DNA of 64,000 bases from AM-1111 sp046302135 (GTDB lineage: Bacteria > Bacteroidota > Bacteroidia > B-17B0 > Aurantibacillaceae): the NCBI GenBank assembly GCA_046302135.1, contig JBKCIQ010000091.1, positions 1 through 64,000 on the forward strand, written 5' to 3'. Each line of letters begins with the position of its first letter. Position 1 is the stretch's first letter. This document shows, piece after piece, positions 9,075-17,712 of this stretch. The notes beneath the pieces are model-generated. The model was given only the letters and a program-made list of their open reading frames with translations, had not been told where the DNA came from and made no database searches. Made by a program: the position numbers and the translations under genes.

Positions 9075-9980
9075 ATGGCGATCAAAACCAAACTCATTTT
9101 ATTTATTGTTGTCTTTATTACAACAGGTCTAAGTTGTTTTTCACAAGCAAAACAAGAAGTAGTAAATAATCAAACTGTTATCAAACTTGTAAAATCGAAA
9201 GTAGGTGATGACGTTATTATTAAAAAGATAAATAGTTCAAATTGCGATTTCAATGTGGGGACAGACGATTTAATTACTTTAAAAGAAAACAATGTTTCAG
9301 AAAAGATTATAAACCTTATGGTGGAAAAACAGGCGAAAACTGATTCAGAGGCAGCAAAAGGAAAGTCCAAAAATAGCGACGGAAAAAACAATGTTTTTAC
9401 TGAATCAGGAATATTTTTCAAACAAGAAGGCAAATACGTTCCTTTAGACGCCACGCTAGTGACTTCAAATAATAGTAAAAACATGGGATGTATGGGTGGA
9501 TGTTTAAGTATTTATGGATTTGGAAAGTTTTTCTCTAATAAATTAAAATCTCAAATTGAGGGGAACGAAGCAAATTATCAATTTAATCAAATGCCAGAGT
9601 TTTATTTCAATTTTGAAAAAACAAACAGGGGCTTAAATAACGCAAACAACAATTCACTTATGGATGAATACTTTCAAAACGTAAAGGCCTCAAGTCCCAA
9701 CGAATTCAAATTAGTTAAACTAGACGTAAGCAAAGGAAAGCGTGAGTATGTTTCTGCAAAGGTAAAGGGTAACGGAGAGGCGGATAATAGTATTGACGAT
9801 AATTATATTGTCAACTTTAAATACTCAAAGGTATCTGAAAACACATATAAGGTAACTTTTCCGACACCGTTAACCCCTGGAGAATATTGCTTTGTGTATT
9901 TAGCAAACAACGAAAACCCTAATCCATATCTAGTAAATACAAAGGGGGGAAACAGAGTTTTTGACTTTGGAATCAAATAG
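9075..9980 (+). CDS. Secreted protein of unknown function
   Basis: 301 residues. Signal peptide (IKTKLILFIVVFITTGLSCFS), then a helical module of about 50 residues (NQTVIKLVKSKVGDDVIIKKI ... LKENNVSEKIINLMVE). This module resembles the short 'DVIKLVKAGLSDEVII' helical motif seen before beta domains in many bacterial exported proteins. A linker rich in Lys and Ser follows, then a beta-rich C-terminus with an MGCMGGC Cys pair and a final LTPGEYCFVYLA strand similar to domains that end in PGEYAF. No enzyme residues are visible. A possible TAnnTTTG box lies at 9004-9011. The gene stands alone in the accessory stretch. Confidence 0.6.
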   Translation: MAIKTKLILFIVVFITTGLSCFSQAKQEVVNNQTVIKLVKSKVGDDVIIKKINSSNCDFNVGTDDLITLKENNVSEKIINLMVEKQAKTDSEAAKGKSKNSDGKNNVFTESGIFFKQEGKYVPLDATLVTSNNSKNMGCMGGCLSIYGFGKFFSNKLKSQIEGNEANYQFNQMPEFYFNFEKTNRGLNNANNNSLMDEYFQNVKASSPNEFKLVKLDVSKGKREYVSAKVKGNGEADNSIDDNYIVNFKYSKVSENTYKVTFPTPLTPGEYCFVYLANNENPNPYLVNTKGGNRVFDFGIK

Positions 9981-10125
9981 GTTTAAATTTCATTTTTTTG
10001 GCTTAAGTAATTATACGCTAGGAATTTTTACAGCTAGTATAATTAAAAGTTATGAGTAAGTTTAATTTTAAAAGCATAATGGAGGATGCCGAAAATCCAA
10101 TTTAGAGTTGGTAATAAATAAATTT

Positions 10126-10746
10126 ATGAAAATGAAAATAATAATAACATTTTTAGTTTGTGTTTTATACCTTAATATTTTTAGTCAATCTTATACTACA
10201 ATTTCATATTATTACTATAGTTATATTGAAATTTGCATTGAGTTTCAAAAAACAACTCCAGTTAGTACTTTTGGTTATTCTAATGTACTTGGAGCTAAAC
10301 AATATCAATATGACAATGCGCATAAAAGGGTTAGCATTGTTTATGGGCAAATGGAAAAATTACAATTACTAAACAAAGAAAATCGTTCTTATCTCAACAC
10401 ATACAGAAATAATAATTTTTCCTACATTGCAAATACGGCTGGGCAAATTGATTTGTCAATTCCACAGAATGAAAGCTGGGCTATAGATAATTTCCGAAAA
10501 CCTTTAAAAAGCAATAAAAATATTAGGAATGAAATAAAAGTTTTAGCCAAACTTGGAAAAGAGCTTGATTTTATTGATCATGAATCATATAGATTCTCAA
10601 GAGAGCAGGTGGGGGATGTTCAGCAAAAAAAGCGAAATATTGCGAATTTCTTATCTGACTGGGAAAATGCTAATCCGAACGAATTAAATACTATTTTGAG
10701 AAAATATGATTTATTACTGATGATGACAGGAGAGTTTTTGGAATGA
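10126..10746 (+). CDS. Secreted protein of unknown function
   Basis: 206 residues from the ATG at 10126, chosen over an upstream TTG because the signal peptide (MKMKIIITFLVCVLYLNIFS) starts there. The mature region is rich in Tyr and Asn and appears mainly helical toward the C-terminus (ELNTILRKYDLLLMM). Similarity to no family is apparent. Base composition is even more A+T-rich than that of the housekeeping genes, which fits recently acquired or weakly selected DNA. Confidence 0.5.
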   Translation: MKMKIIITFLVCVLYLNIFSQSYTTISYYYYSYIEICIEFQKTTPVSTFGYSNVLGAKQYQYDNAHKRVSIVYGQMEKLQLLNKENRSYLNTYRNNNFSYIANTAGQIDLSIPQNESWAIDNFRKPLKSNKNIRNEIKVLAKLGKELDFIDHESYRFSREQVGDVQQKKRNIANFLSDWENANPNELNTILRKYDLLLMMTGEFLE

Positions 10747-10868
10747 ATAGTTGAAAGAATCTCTATATAATTTTCTCATAGAAGACGTTCAATCCAATTA
10801 GTTAGGTAATGTTTCGAATAAAAAAAACAAACTGTTATATAATATTTTTCCTACACTAAATAAAAATT

Positions 10869-11279
10869 ATGAAGATAAAAGGATCCCCAATAATACTAAT
10901 AGTTTTTTGTTTGTGTTTGACAAATAAAAATTTTTCCCAGAACAAAATTTATAGAGGTGGTAAAATAGAATTTACTGTTAATGGTAAAACTAAACCATTA
11001 GGGAAAAATGTCGTAGTTAAATATGATGACTTTTTTAAGAGTTATTATGTAAATTATACAGACATAAATGGCTTTGAAAATACCTTAATTTTTGAGTTTG
11101 AAAGTAACTCAACCTATAAATGTAATGGTGTCCAATATACAACAATTATGGAGGAGATTGGCTTAAGATGGGCGAAGACTGGACAAGGAGTCATTCAGTT
11201 TGCAGACTTACGAAAATGGAATTATGGCGGCACGGGGCAATCCTATCAAATATCTAATTTATCAATAAAAGTAAAATAA
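10869..11279 (+). CDS. Small secreted protein of unknown function
   Basis: 136 residues with a probable signal peptide (MKIKGSPIILIVFCLCLTNKNFSQ). The mature part has strand-like segments (GGKIEFTVNG, NVVVKYDDFFKSYYVNYTD), suggesting a small beta domain. No family recognised. It is preceded by a 120-base A+T-rich gap and followed by a 300-base gap containing a G+C-rich palindrome. Confidence 0.5.
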   Translation: MKIKGSPIILIVFCLCLTNKNFSQNKIYRGGKIEFTVNGKTKPLGKNVVVKYDDFFKSYYVNYTDINGFENTLIFEFESNSTYKCNGVQYTTIMEEIGLRWAKTGQGVIQFADLRKWNYGGTGQSYQISNLSIKVK

Positions 11280-11453
11280 TTTCAATACACCAAAGTAATG
11301 ACAGAAGTGTATGAAATCATAATTTAATGACTTAAATAATAATTTTTTGAACGTCAATTTTATGTTTTGTGCGCTATTTGAATTTTCAGATTTTAGCCGT
11401 TCATCACAAGTGTTTGTTTAATGTATATAAAAATGAATTATTATAAACCAACC

Positions 11454-11565
11454 CATAACAGCGTGCCAAGTGCCATTTTTGCGCGTTGTTATGCTAATTG
11501 AGATATTCGCAGGAGTAATTTGAAGTAAAAACGCGCGCCGGCACGCGGACCGCCATTTATAACCA
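11454..11565. repeat. G+C-rich palindromic intergenic element
   Basis: In a roughly 300-base gap (11280-11581) with no gene, the left part is ordinary A+T-rich DNA, but 11454-11565 is markedly G+C-rich. CATAACA (11454-11460) is inverted as TGTTATG (11487-11493), and GCGTGCC (11461-11467) is inverted as GGCACGC (11540-11546). GCCATTT also occurs twice (near 11472 and 11552). The structure resembles small dispersed intergenic elements or attC-like folded sites, but the terminal heptamers do not match the integron consensus GTTRRRY. Identity unknown. Confidence 0.45.
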
Positions 11566-11581
11566 TTAAACAAATATTTAA

Positions 11582-12997
11582 ATGTTGAATAAATTTTATT
11601 TATCAATTTTATTCTTATTATCACTAATCGAATCAAATGCGCAACTACAAGGAAGGCTTCCTGGATTAGTCAAAAAAGTAGACCCATCAGTTTTAAAAAT
11701 CTACACAATTGATGAAAAAAATCAATTTGCATCACAAGGGTCAGGAGTAATTATTGCTAAAAATGGGATTTGAATTTCTAATTATCATGTTTTAATTGGC
11801 GCAAAAAAGGCAGTTGCTATAACTGCTAGTGGAAAGAAGTTTGAGATTACAAAAATTTTGGATTACTCTAAACAAAATGATTTAATCAAATTTAAATTAG
11901 AAAATGGCGATCAAGTCATGTCACCGGCCTTCTTAAATAATTTGTTGCCACAAAAAGGGGAAGAGGTTTTTGCGCTTGGCTATCCAAATGGATTTAATAT
12001 ACAGGGTGAAAGTACTGTCACAACAGGCATCATCTCCGGAATTAGAGAAGAAAATAGTGTGAAAATAATTCAAACATCTACCCCTTTTACACACGGTAGT
12101 AGTGGCGGAGGACTTTTTGATGTCTCAGGTAAATTGGTTGGAATTACTTCTGGAACTTTTGCTCAGGAAGTTAAAGATCGGCACGCAAATTTAAACAAAG
12201 TTATACCCGTCGCTCTCGTTAATAAATTAACAAGGAATTTGAATTTAGCGCTTACAACATTCTATGAAAACATTAAAAATGATGAGAATTTTATTAGGGG
12301 AATGGTTGCTTATGATAATTTTGATTTTGAGACCACGGCTGATTTTTTCTTGGCTCACATTCGAGATTATCCTGAAGACGCAACGGCATGGTTTCGATTA
12401 GGAAATTCCCATAATCAGTCAGGCCAGAGCGGGTCCAATGGCAGGGGTTCAATTAATAAAGAAATGTTGACCTCTGCTTTGGAGTGTTTTGATATGTCAA
12501 TTTCTCTTGACAACAACTATTATTATGCTTGGGGCCAGGCCGCTCTTGTTTATTCAATAGTAGGAGATATAACTTCGGCAAAGAGCTTCGCCTACAAAGC
12601 ATATCAAATAGAACCCAATATTTCCTTCACAAATTATGTAGTTGGAAAGGTTGCAAATGTAGCAGAAGATTATAATTTGGCTATAGAGTTTTTAAGTGTG
12701 GCTATTCAAAAAGCAGATGATTATGAAAAAGTAAATAATATGAACCAATGGTATCTTGAACGCGCTATTGCATATTCCTTGCTAAAGAATGATGACTATT
12801 CTGCTGAGCAGGATTATTTAAAATGCCTCAAACTAAACCCGGACAATTATGATGCTATATTTAATTACGGTGTATTTCTAATAAATAGAAAAAGAAAAAG
12901 AGAGGCTTGCGAGAGATTTACATATTTGTATGAAATCCTTCCTAATTATCGGTTTGGAAATCAGTCTTTGGAAGAGATTGTTCGCTATTGCAAATAA
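11582..12997 (+). pseudogene. Trypsin-like serine protease with TPR repeats, interrupted by in-frame TGA
   Basis: The frame runs from an ATG at 11582 with a signal peptide (LSILFLLSLIESNA) to 12997, broken only by TGA at 11771-11773. On both sides the protein is a trypsin-fold (S1C/DegP-like) domain: GSGVIIAKNGI, stop, then ISNYHV with the catalytic His (codon 11786-11788). Then NDLIKFKL gives the likely Asp and HGSSGGG the Ser (codon 12101-12103). TPR units follow from about 12350 (AWFRLGNSHNQSG, YYYAWGQAALVYS). Relatives have Gly at the stop position ('NGIGISNYHV'), so one GGA to TGA change explains it. Reinitiation at 11858 would lack the His. It could be a recent pseudogene, an assembly error or a readthrough gene. 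Confidence 0.75.
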
Positions 12998-13179
12998 AAC
13001 GCCTGACTTAAACTCAAAACAGAAGGTAATAATACCAGTAACAATACCCCAAAATTTGAGCCCATATAATTTTGATTGTTCTTTTCAGTAGGTTGTGTTT
13101 TTGGATAATAGAAAACAAAAAATAAAGCCCCTCGAAAAATTATTAAAGAATAATTTCTTATTAGAATGGCAAATCTCAA
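12985..13179 (-). CDS. Possible small membrane protein
   Basis: A 64-codon frame from a TTG at 13179 fills most of an otherwise empty 255-base gap. It has two hydrophobic segments (YSLIIFRGALFFVFYY and GVLLLVLLPSVLSL) around a polar, protein-like loop (PKTQPTEKNNQNYMGS). Its last codons overlap the end of the protease-TPR frame tail-to-tail. There is no ATG and no family I can name with assurance, so it may be chance. Confidence 0.3.
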   Translation of the reverse strand: MRFAILIRNYSLIIFRGALFFVFYYPKTQPTEKNNQNYMGSNFGVLLLVLLPSVLSLSQAFYLQ

Positions 13180-13229
13180 TTTAGTTGCTTAATACAATCA
13201 TTAGCAATCAACCTAAAGAATTTTATCTC

Positions 13230-13237
13230 TAACTTTG
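13230..13237 (+). promoter_or_regulatory. -7 box for mnmG
   Basis: TAACTTTG matches TAnnTTTG and ends 16 bases before the TTG start of mnmG. No clear TTTG lies 19 bases further up, so the -33 element is weak or absent. Confidence 0.4.
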
Positions 13238-13252
13238 CATTAAGACATTCTC

Positions 13253-15115
13253 TTGCAAAATTCCTACGATATAATTGTGGTTGGTGCGGGACATGCCGGT
13301 TGTGAGGCCGCTGCTGCTGCTGCTAATATGGGCTCTAAAGTTTTGCTCATCACCATGAACATGCAAACCATTGCACAAATGAGTTGCAACCCTGCTATGG
13401 GTGGCGTGGCAAAAGGTCAAATTGTACGCGAAATAGATGCGCTTGGCGGATATAGTGGAATTGTTTCCGACAAGTCAGCCATTCAGTTCAGAATGCTGAA
13501 CAGAAGCAAAGGACCGGCAATGTGGAGCCCAAGATCTCAAAATGATAGAATGTTATTTGCCACCACCTGGAGAGAAATGCTTGAAAACACAAAAAATGTG
13601 GATTTTTGGCAAGACTCAGTTAACTCCTTGATTATCAACGATTTAAGTGTTTGTGGTGTTGTTACCTCGATGGGAATAAAATTTAATGCAAAATCTGTAA
13701 TACTCACCAATGGAACTTTTTTAAATGGATTAATTCATATCGGGGAGAAGAATTTTTCCGGCGGAAGAAGTGGTGAATCGGCCGCATTTGGAATTACCGA
13801 ACAGCTTTCAAAAGCTGGTTTTGAAACAGGGCGCATGAAAACCGGAACCCCTCCCCGACTCGATGGCCGTTCTCTGGATTATTCCAAAATGGAGCTTCAG
13901 GACGGTGATGATCATCCTGGAAAATTTTCTTTTACAGATACCAAACCCTTAGAAAAACAACTTCCTTGTCATATTGCTTACACCAGCCCCGCGGTTCACG
14001 AAGTTTTAAAAACAGGATTTGAAAAATCACCCATGTTTGCCGGCCGCATTCAGGGCCTAGGACCAAGGTATTGCCCTAGCATTGAAGATAAGATTACGAG
14101 ATTCTCTGAGCGAGAAAGACACCAACTTTTTGTTGAACCGGAAGGATGGAATACGGTTGAAATATACCTTAATGGCTTCAGTACAAGTTTGCCTGAGGAT
14201 GTTCAATACAAAGCCCTTCGAACTATCCCGGGATTCGAAAACGCTAAAATGTTTCGGCCCGGCTATGCAATTGAATACGACTACTTCCCCCCTACTCAGC
14301 TTCATCTTACATTAGAAACTAAGCTTTTGTCAGGGCTTTATTTTGCAGGACAGATCAACGGAACAACAGGATATGAAGAAGCTGCTTGCCAGGGATTAAT
14401 GGCCGGTATCAATGCGCATTTAAAAATCAATGAAAAAGACCCTTTCGTTTTAAATAGGTCGGATGCATACATCGGTGTTTTGATTGACGACCTTGTAACT
14501 AAAGGAACAGACGAGCCATATCGGATGTTTACAAGCCGTGCTGAGTACAGATTGCTTTTAAGACAAGACAATGCCGACACAAGGTTAACACCTCTAGGAT
14601 ATAAAATTGGTCTTGCCGGTGAGGAAAGGAAAAAAAAGATTGATGAAAAAATATTAAGTTATAATTCCATAATTGATTTTTTCAAAAAGAACAGCGCGGA
14701 GCCTGGTGAAATAAATCCATTTTTAGAGCGTATTGGAAGCAGCACCATTTCACAAAAGGTCCGATATTTTAATGTTTTATCAAGGCCAGATGTTTCCATT
14801 TTTGAACTTGCAAAGCAATCACCCGCAGTACATAATTTTATTTCGAAAATGTCTGAAGAAACAGTTGAGCAGGCAGAGATATTAATGAAATATGAGGGGT
14901 ACATTGAAAGAGAAAGGGAGGCGGCTGAAAAGGTTTCAAGGCTTGAAGGAATGAGAATTCGTAAGGACTTTAATTACAAATCGGTTCATAACCTAAGCAA
15001 TGAGGCAAGAGAAAAACTAAACCGAATTAGGCCGGAAACAATTGGTCAAGCATCAAGAATTTCCGGTATAAGCCCCAGCGATCTATCCGTGTTAATGATT
15101 CATATGGGCAGATAA
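13253..15115 (+). CDS. mnmG: tRNA uridine 5-carboxymethylaminomethyl modification enzyme MnmG (GidA)
   Basis: 620 residues, the usual full length. MnmG, with MnmE, adds the carboxymethylaminomethyl group to U34 of tRNAs reading NNA/NNG codons, using FAD, NADH and methylene-tetrahydrofolate. Seen here: the FAD dinucleotide motif [11 protein letters not shown] at the N-terminus, the [12 protein letters not shown] segment, [20 protein letters not shown] with a conserved Cys, [13 protein letters not shown], and the C-terminal helical domain ending near [19 protein letters not shown]. The start is TTG because homologues begin just before YDIIVVGAG and no ATG is in range. A parS-like site abuts the stop codon. 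In many bacteria gidA lies beside the origin and the par genes. Confidence 0.97.
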   Translation: MQNSYDIIVVGAGHAGCEAAAAAANMGSKVLLITMNMQTIAQMSCNPAMGGVAKGQIVREIDALGGYSGIVSDKSAIQFRMLNRSKGPAMWSPRSQNDRMLFATTWREMLENTKNVDFWQDSVNSLIINDLSVCGVVTSMGIKFNAKSVILTNGTFLNGLIHIGEKNFSGGRSGESAAFGITEQLSKAGFETGRMKTGTPPRLDGRSLDYSKMELQDGDDHPGKFSFTDTKPLEKQLPCHIAYTSPAVHEVLKTGFEKSPMFAGRIQGLGPRYCPSIEDKITRFSERERHQLFVEPEGWNTVEIYLNGFSTSLPEDVQYKALRTIPGFENAKMFRPGYAIEYDYFPPTQLHLTLETKLLSGLYFAGQINGTTGYEEAACQGLMAGINAHLKINEKDPFVLNRSDAYIGVLIDDLVTKGTDEPYRMFTSRAEYRLLLRQDNADTRLTPLGYKIGLAGEERKKKIDEKILSYNSIIDFFKKNSAEPGEINPFLERIGSSTISQKVRYFNVLSRPDVSIFELAKQSPAVHNFISKMSEETVEQAEILMKYEGYIEREREAAEKVSRLEGMRIRKDFNYKSVHNLSNEAREKLNRIRPETIGQASRISGISPSDLSVLMIHMGR

Positions 15116-15131
15116 TGTTTCACGTGAAACT
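15116..15131. promoter_or_regulatory. parS-like ParB-binding site 1
   Basis: TGTTTCACGTGAAACT is a 16-base palindrome matching the parS consensus TGTTNCACGTGAAACA at every position except the last base. It begins right after the mnmG stop codon and fills most of the 22-base gap before the next gene. ParB binds such sites to organise and segregate the origin region. Confidence 0.8.
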
Positions 15132-15137
15132 ATTAAA

Positions 15138-16028
15138 ATGATTGAAATAACTAAATGTATTGTTTGCGATTCATCAGAAAGAAAAACATTTCTGAGTTGT
15201 AAAGATTATACAGTAAGCCAGGAAACGTTTAACATCTCCGAGTGTGTTAATTGTGGATTTAAATTCACCTCTCCAAGACCCAAAGATATTGACCTGGGTA
15301 AATATTATAAATCCGAATCTTATGTTTCGCATTCAGATAGCAAAAAAGGAATTATAAATACTCTTTACCACTATGTAAGAAACTACACATTACTAAAGAA
15401 ACTTAAGTTAATTCTCAAATATTCAAGGCCTGGAAACATAATAGACTATGGTTGTGGAACCGGGGCCTTTCTTGAAATTTGCCAAAAATCATCATGGAAG
15501 GTCTTTGGCATTGAACCTGATTCAGACGCAAGGAAAATTGCTAATGAAAGGATAGGGATTAACCCATTTATGGACCCGGAGGACTTTATTAAAAATAATT
15601 CGGGGCTAAAAGTAGATGTAATTACCTTGTGGCACGTGCTAGAACACATACCAGATGTTGTTTCATTTTTTAAATTTATTGATACATTCCTTAAAGAAAA
15701 AGGAACTTTAATTATTGCGGTACCAAACTGCAACTCCTATGACGCAATAAAGTTTAATGAATATTGGGCGGCATACGATTTGCCAAGACACCTTTGGCAT
15801 TTTACTCCGAAGACAATCTCTAAGTTATTTCAGAACAATGGATATAAATGCATAGAAACACTTCCAATGATCTTTGATTCATTTTATGTTTCCATGTTGA
15901 GCAATAAATACAAAACCGGCACCCCTAAAATAATATCATCATTTTTAACCGGGCTTATTTCGAATTTTAAGGCAAATAAAGACGGGCAGAGATTTTCTAG
16001 TCAGATATACATTTTTAAGCGCATCTAG
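15138..16028 (+). CDS. Class I SAM-dependent methyltransferase with N-terminal zinc-ribbon
   Basis: 296 residues. Two CxxC pairs (CIVC near residue 8 and CVNC near 37) form a likely zinc ribbon. A Rossmann methyltransferase domain follows, with motif I IIDYGCGTGAFLE (about 100), an acidic residue after the second strand (GIEPDSDARK), and VITLWHVLEHI (about 165), typical of the Methyltransf_23/Ubi-like group. It is 22 bases after mnmG and probably co-transcribed. Proteins of this architecture often act on sugars or lipids, sometimes in surface polysaccharide pathways. The substrate cannot be told from sequence, and no polysaccharide genes are adjacent. Confidence 0.85.
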   Translation: MIEITKCIVCDSSERKTFLSCKDYTVSQETFNISECVNCGFKFTSPRPKDIDLGKYYKSESYVSHSDSKKGIINTLYHYVRNYTLLKKLKLILKYSRPGNIIDYGCGTGAFLEICQKSSWKVFGIEPDSDARKIANERIGINPFMDPEDFIKNNSGLKVDVITLWHVLEHIPDVVSFFKFIDTFLKEKGTLIIAVPNCNSYDAIKFNEYWAAYDLPRHLWHFTPKTISKLFQNNGYKCIETLPMIFDSFYVSMLSNKYKTGTPKIISSFLTGLISNFKANKDGQRFSSQIYIFKRI

Positions 16029-16417
16029 CTTAATTTTTTTTCTCTCTTTACTTAATAAAGGTTTTTATAACCCATTTACCATTTAACCATTCTCAAGTTA
16101 CCCAAGTTAACTGAGAGTGTAATTGTCCGTTTTAATTTCAAAATCTTAAGTAAATTATTGATTGCCTAAGATAAATTAGTCTCATTATTGACCTTCTACA
16201 CAATTATTTAATTATAAAGTTAGATAGAGTTCTGTTTGTTTGAAATTATGTAATAAATTTGATTTTATTACACCTATTGAATTATTGTTCCACGTGAAAC
16301 ATTTTAAGACAATGAGAATAAATCATAGAAAAAAAGAAATGCTGGAAATCAAAAAAAAGCAGAATTTTAGTCTTAATTATTTGATTGCCAATTGTTTGGT
16401 TGTTTTGTTAAGCGGGT
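16029..16417. other. Intergenic region carrying a parS-like site
   Basis: About 390 A+T-rich bases between two convergent genes. It holds an imperfect inverted repeat at about 16088-16118 (TCTCAAGTTA ... TTAACTGAGA) and the second parS-like site at 16286-16301. A short frame crossing it has no protein-like features. No RNA gene is apparent. Confidence 0.5.
16286..16301. promoter_or_regulatory. parS-like ParB-binding site 2
   Basis: TGTTCCACGTGAAACA matches the consensus TGTTNCACGTGAAACA at all defined positions. It lies about 1.17 kb from site 1, in a non-coding gap. Two such 16-mers this close together are very unlikely by chance. Confidence 0.85.
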
Positions 16418-16419
16418 CT

Positions 16420-17694
16420 TTATAATAAATCCCTTCCTATATCAGATCTGAAATAGGCACCCTCAAATTTTATCTTTGATGCATTAGAAACGCTATTATA
16501 GCTTGATTCAAGTATATTAGAACCCAAAGAAGTTATTGCAAATACCCTGCCCCCTGAGGTTATTGGATTTCCATCGTTGTCTAGGAGTGTACCGGCGTGG
16601 AAACATATGCTTCCAGTCATATCTGATAGGCCTGAAACTTTAAAGCCTTTTTTATATTCACCAGGATATCCTCCGGAGACAACTACGACGGTAGAGGCAG
16701 AACGATCATCGATTTCAAGCAAAACTTGATTCAGTGTTTTATTTGCCACCGCAGAGAATATTTCCAACAAGTCTGTTTTAATTCTAGGAATAACAACTTC
16801 TGTCTCCGGGTCACCCATCCTACAATTATATTCAATCACAACCGGCTCGCCATTTACATTCATCAACCCAATAAAAATAAAGCCTTGGTAATCTATCCCG
16901 TCCAATTTAAGACCGTTAATCGTTGGTTCAACAATCCTTAATCGTACCTTTTCCATGAACTCTCTGTCTGCAAATGGCACCGGGCTAACGGCACCCATTC
17001 CGCCCGTGTTAAGTCCTGTGTCGCCTTCTCCAATTCTTTTATAATCTTTTGCTTCCGGTAAGATTTTATAGGAATTTCCATCCGTTAAAACAAAAACGGA
17101 ACATTCTATTCCTGATAAAAATTCCTCAATTACAACTTTATTGCCTGCCAATCCAAATTTCCCGGAGAACATGTTTTCAAGTTCATCAACAGCAACGTTT
17201 AAGTCCTCAATTATTAAAACACCCTTACCGGCAGCAAGTCCATCCGCCTTTAAAACATAAGGGGAGGGGAGGGTGTCTAAAAATTCTTTAGCCTCTTGAA
17301 AATTTTCTTTTGTAAAGGTTTTATATCGAGCCGTGGGAATTCCATGGCGAATCATGAATTGCTTAGAAAAATCCTTGCTTCCTTCTAAAATAGCACCTTC
17401 CTTTTTGGGGCCAATTATTGCGATATCCTTTAATATTTCGTCTTGAGAAAAAAAGTCATGAATACCTTTTACTAAGGGGTCCTCAGGACCAACAACCACA
17501 AGATCGATGCTCTTTTCCCAAACAAACTTTTTTATGTTATCAAAATCTGTGGGCGACAATGGCACATTTGTACCACAATTTGAAGTGCCGGCATTTCCAG
17601 GGGCAATAAATAAGTTTTCTAAATGTTTACTTTGTGAAATTTTCCAAGCAAATGCATGTTCTCTGCCTCCTGAGCCAAGAATAAGTACATTCAT
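16420..17694 (-). CDS. purD: Phosphoribosylamine-glycine ligase (GARS)
   Basis: 424 residues, the normal length. It joins 5-phosphoribosylamine and glycine using ATP in purine synthesis. The N-terminal Rossmann-like domain starts MNVLILGSGGREHAFAW and contains APGNAGT and VVGPEDPLVKGI. The ATP-grasp domain follows with GSKDFSKQFM, LKADGLAAGKGV, GGMGAVSP and the metal-binding EYNCRMGDPETEVV. It starts 18 bases after the stop of the rng gene and is probably the last gene of that operon. Confidence 0.97.
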   Translation of the reverse strand: MNVLILGSGGREHAFAWKISQSKHLENLFIAPGNAGTSNCGTNVPLSPTDFDNIKKFVWEKSIDLVVVGPEDPLVKGIHDFFSQDEILKDIAIIGPKKEGAILEGSKDFSKQFMIRHGIPTARYKTFTKENFQEAKEFLDTLPSPYVLKADGLAAGKGVLIIEDLNVAVDELENMFSGKFGLAGNKVVIEEFLSGIECSVFVLTDGNSYKILPEAKDYKRIGEGDTGLNTGGMGAVSPVPFADREFMEKVRLRIVEPTINGLKLDGIDYQGFIFIGLMNVNGEPVVIEYNCRMGDPETEVVIPRIKTDLLEIFSAVANKTLNQVLLEIDDRSASTVVVVSGGYPGEYKKGFKVSGLSDMTGSICFHAGTLLDNDGNPITSGGRVFAITSLGSNILESSYNSVSNASKIKFEGAYFRSDIGRDLL

Positions 17695-17712
17695 GAACTA
17701 TATTTGAACAGG

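Noticed and set aside
11454..11493. Integron attC site
   Set aside because: The folded shape is similar but the terminal heptamer GTTATGC does not fit GTTRRRY, and no integrase or cassette array is present.
11771..11773. TGA read as Gly (alternative genetic code)
   Set aside because: Many genes in the window end in TGA in the right place (for example at 4820, 10746, 24266, 42365, 42811 and 44368), so TGA is a normal stop here.
15633..15638. CACGTG inside the methyltransferase gene as a third parS site
   Set aside because: Flanking bases do not match the TGTTN and GAAACA arms.
16240..16425. 61-codon frame across the second parS-like site
   Set aside because: The DNA is explained by the binding site and spacer; the peptide has no protein-like pattern and runs into the end of purD.
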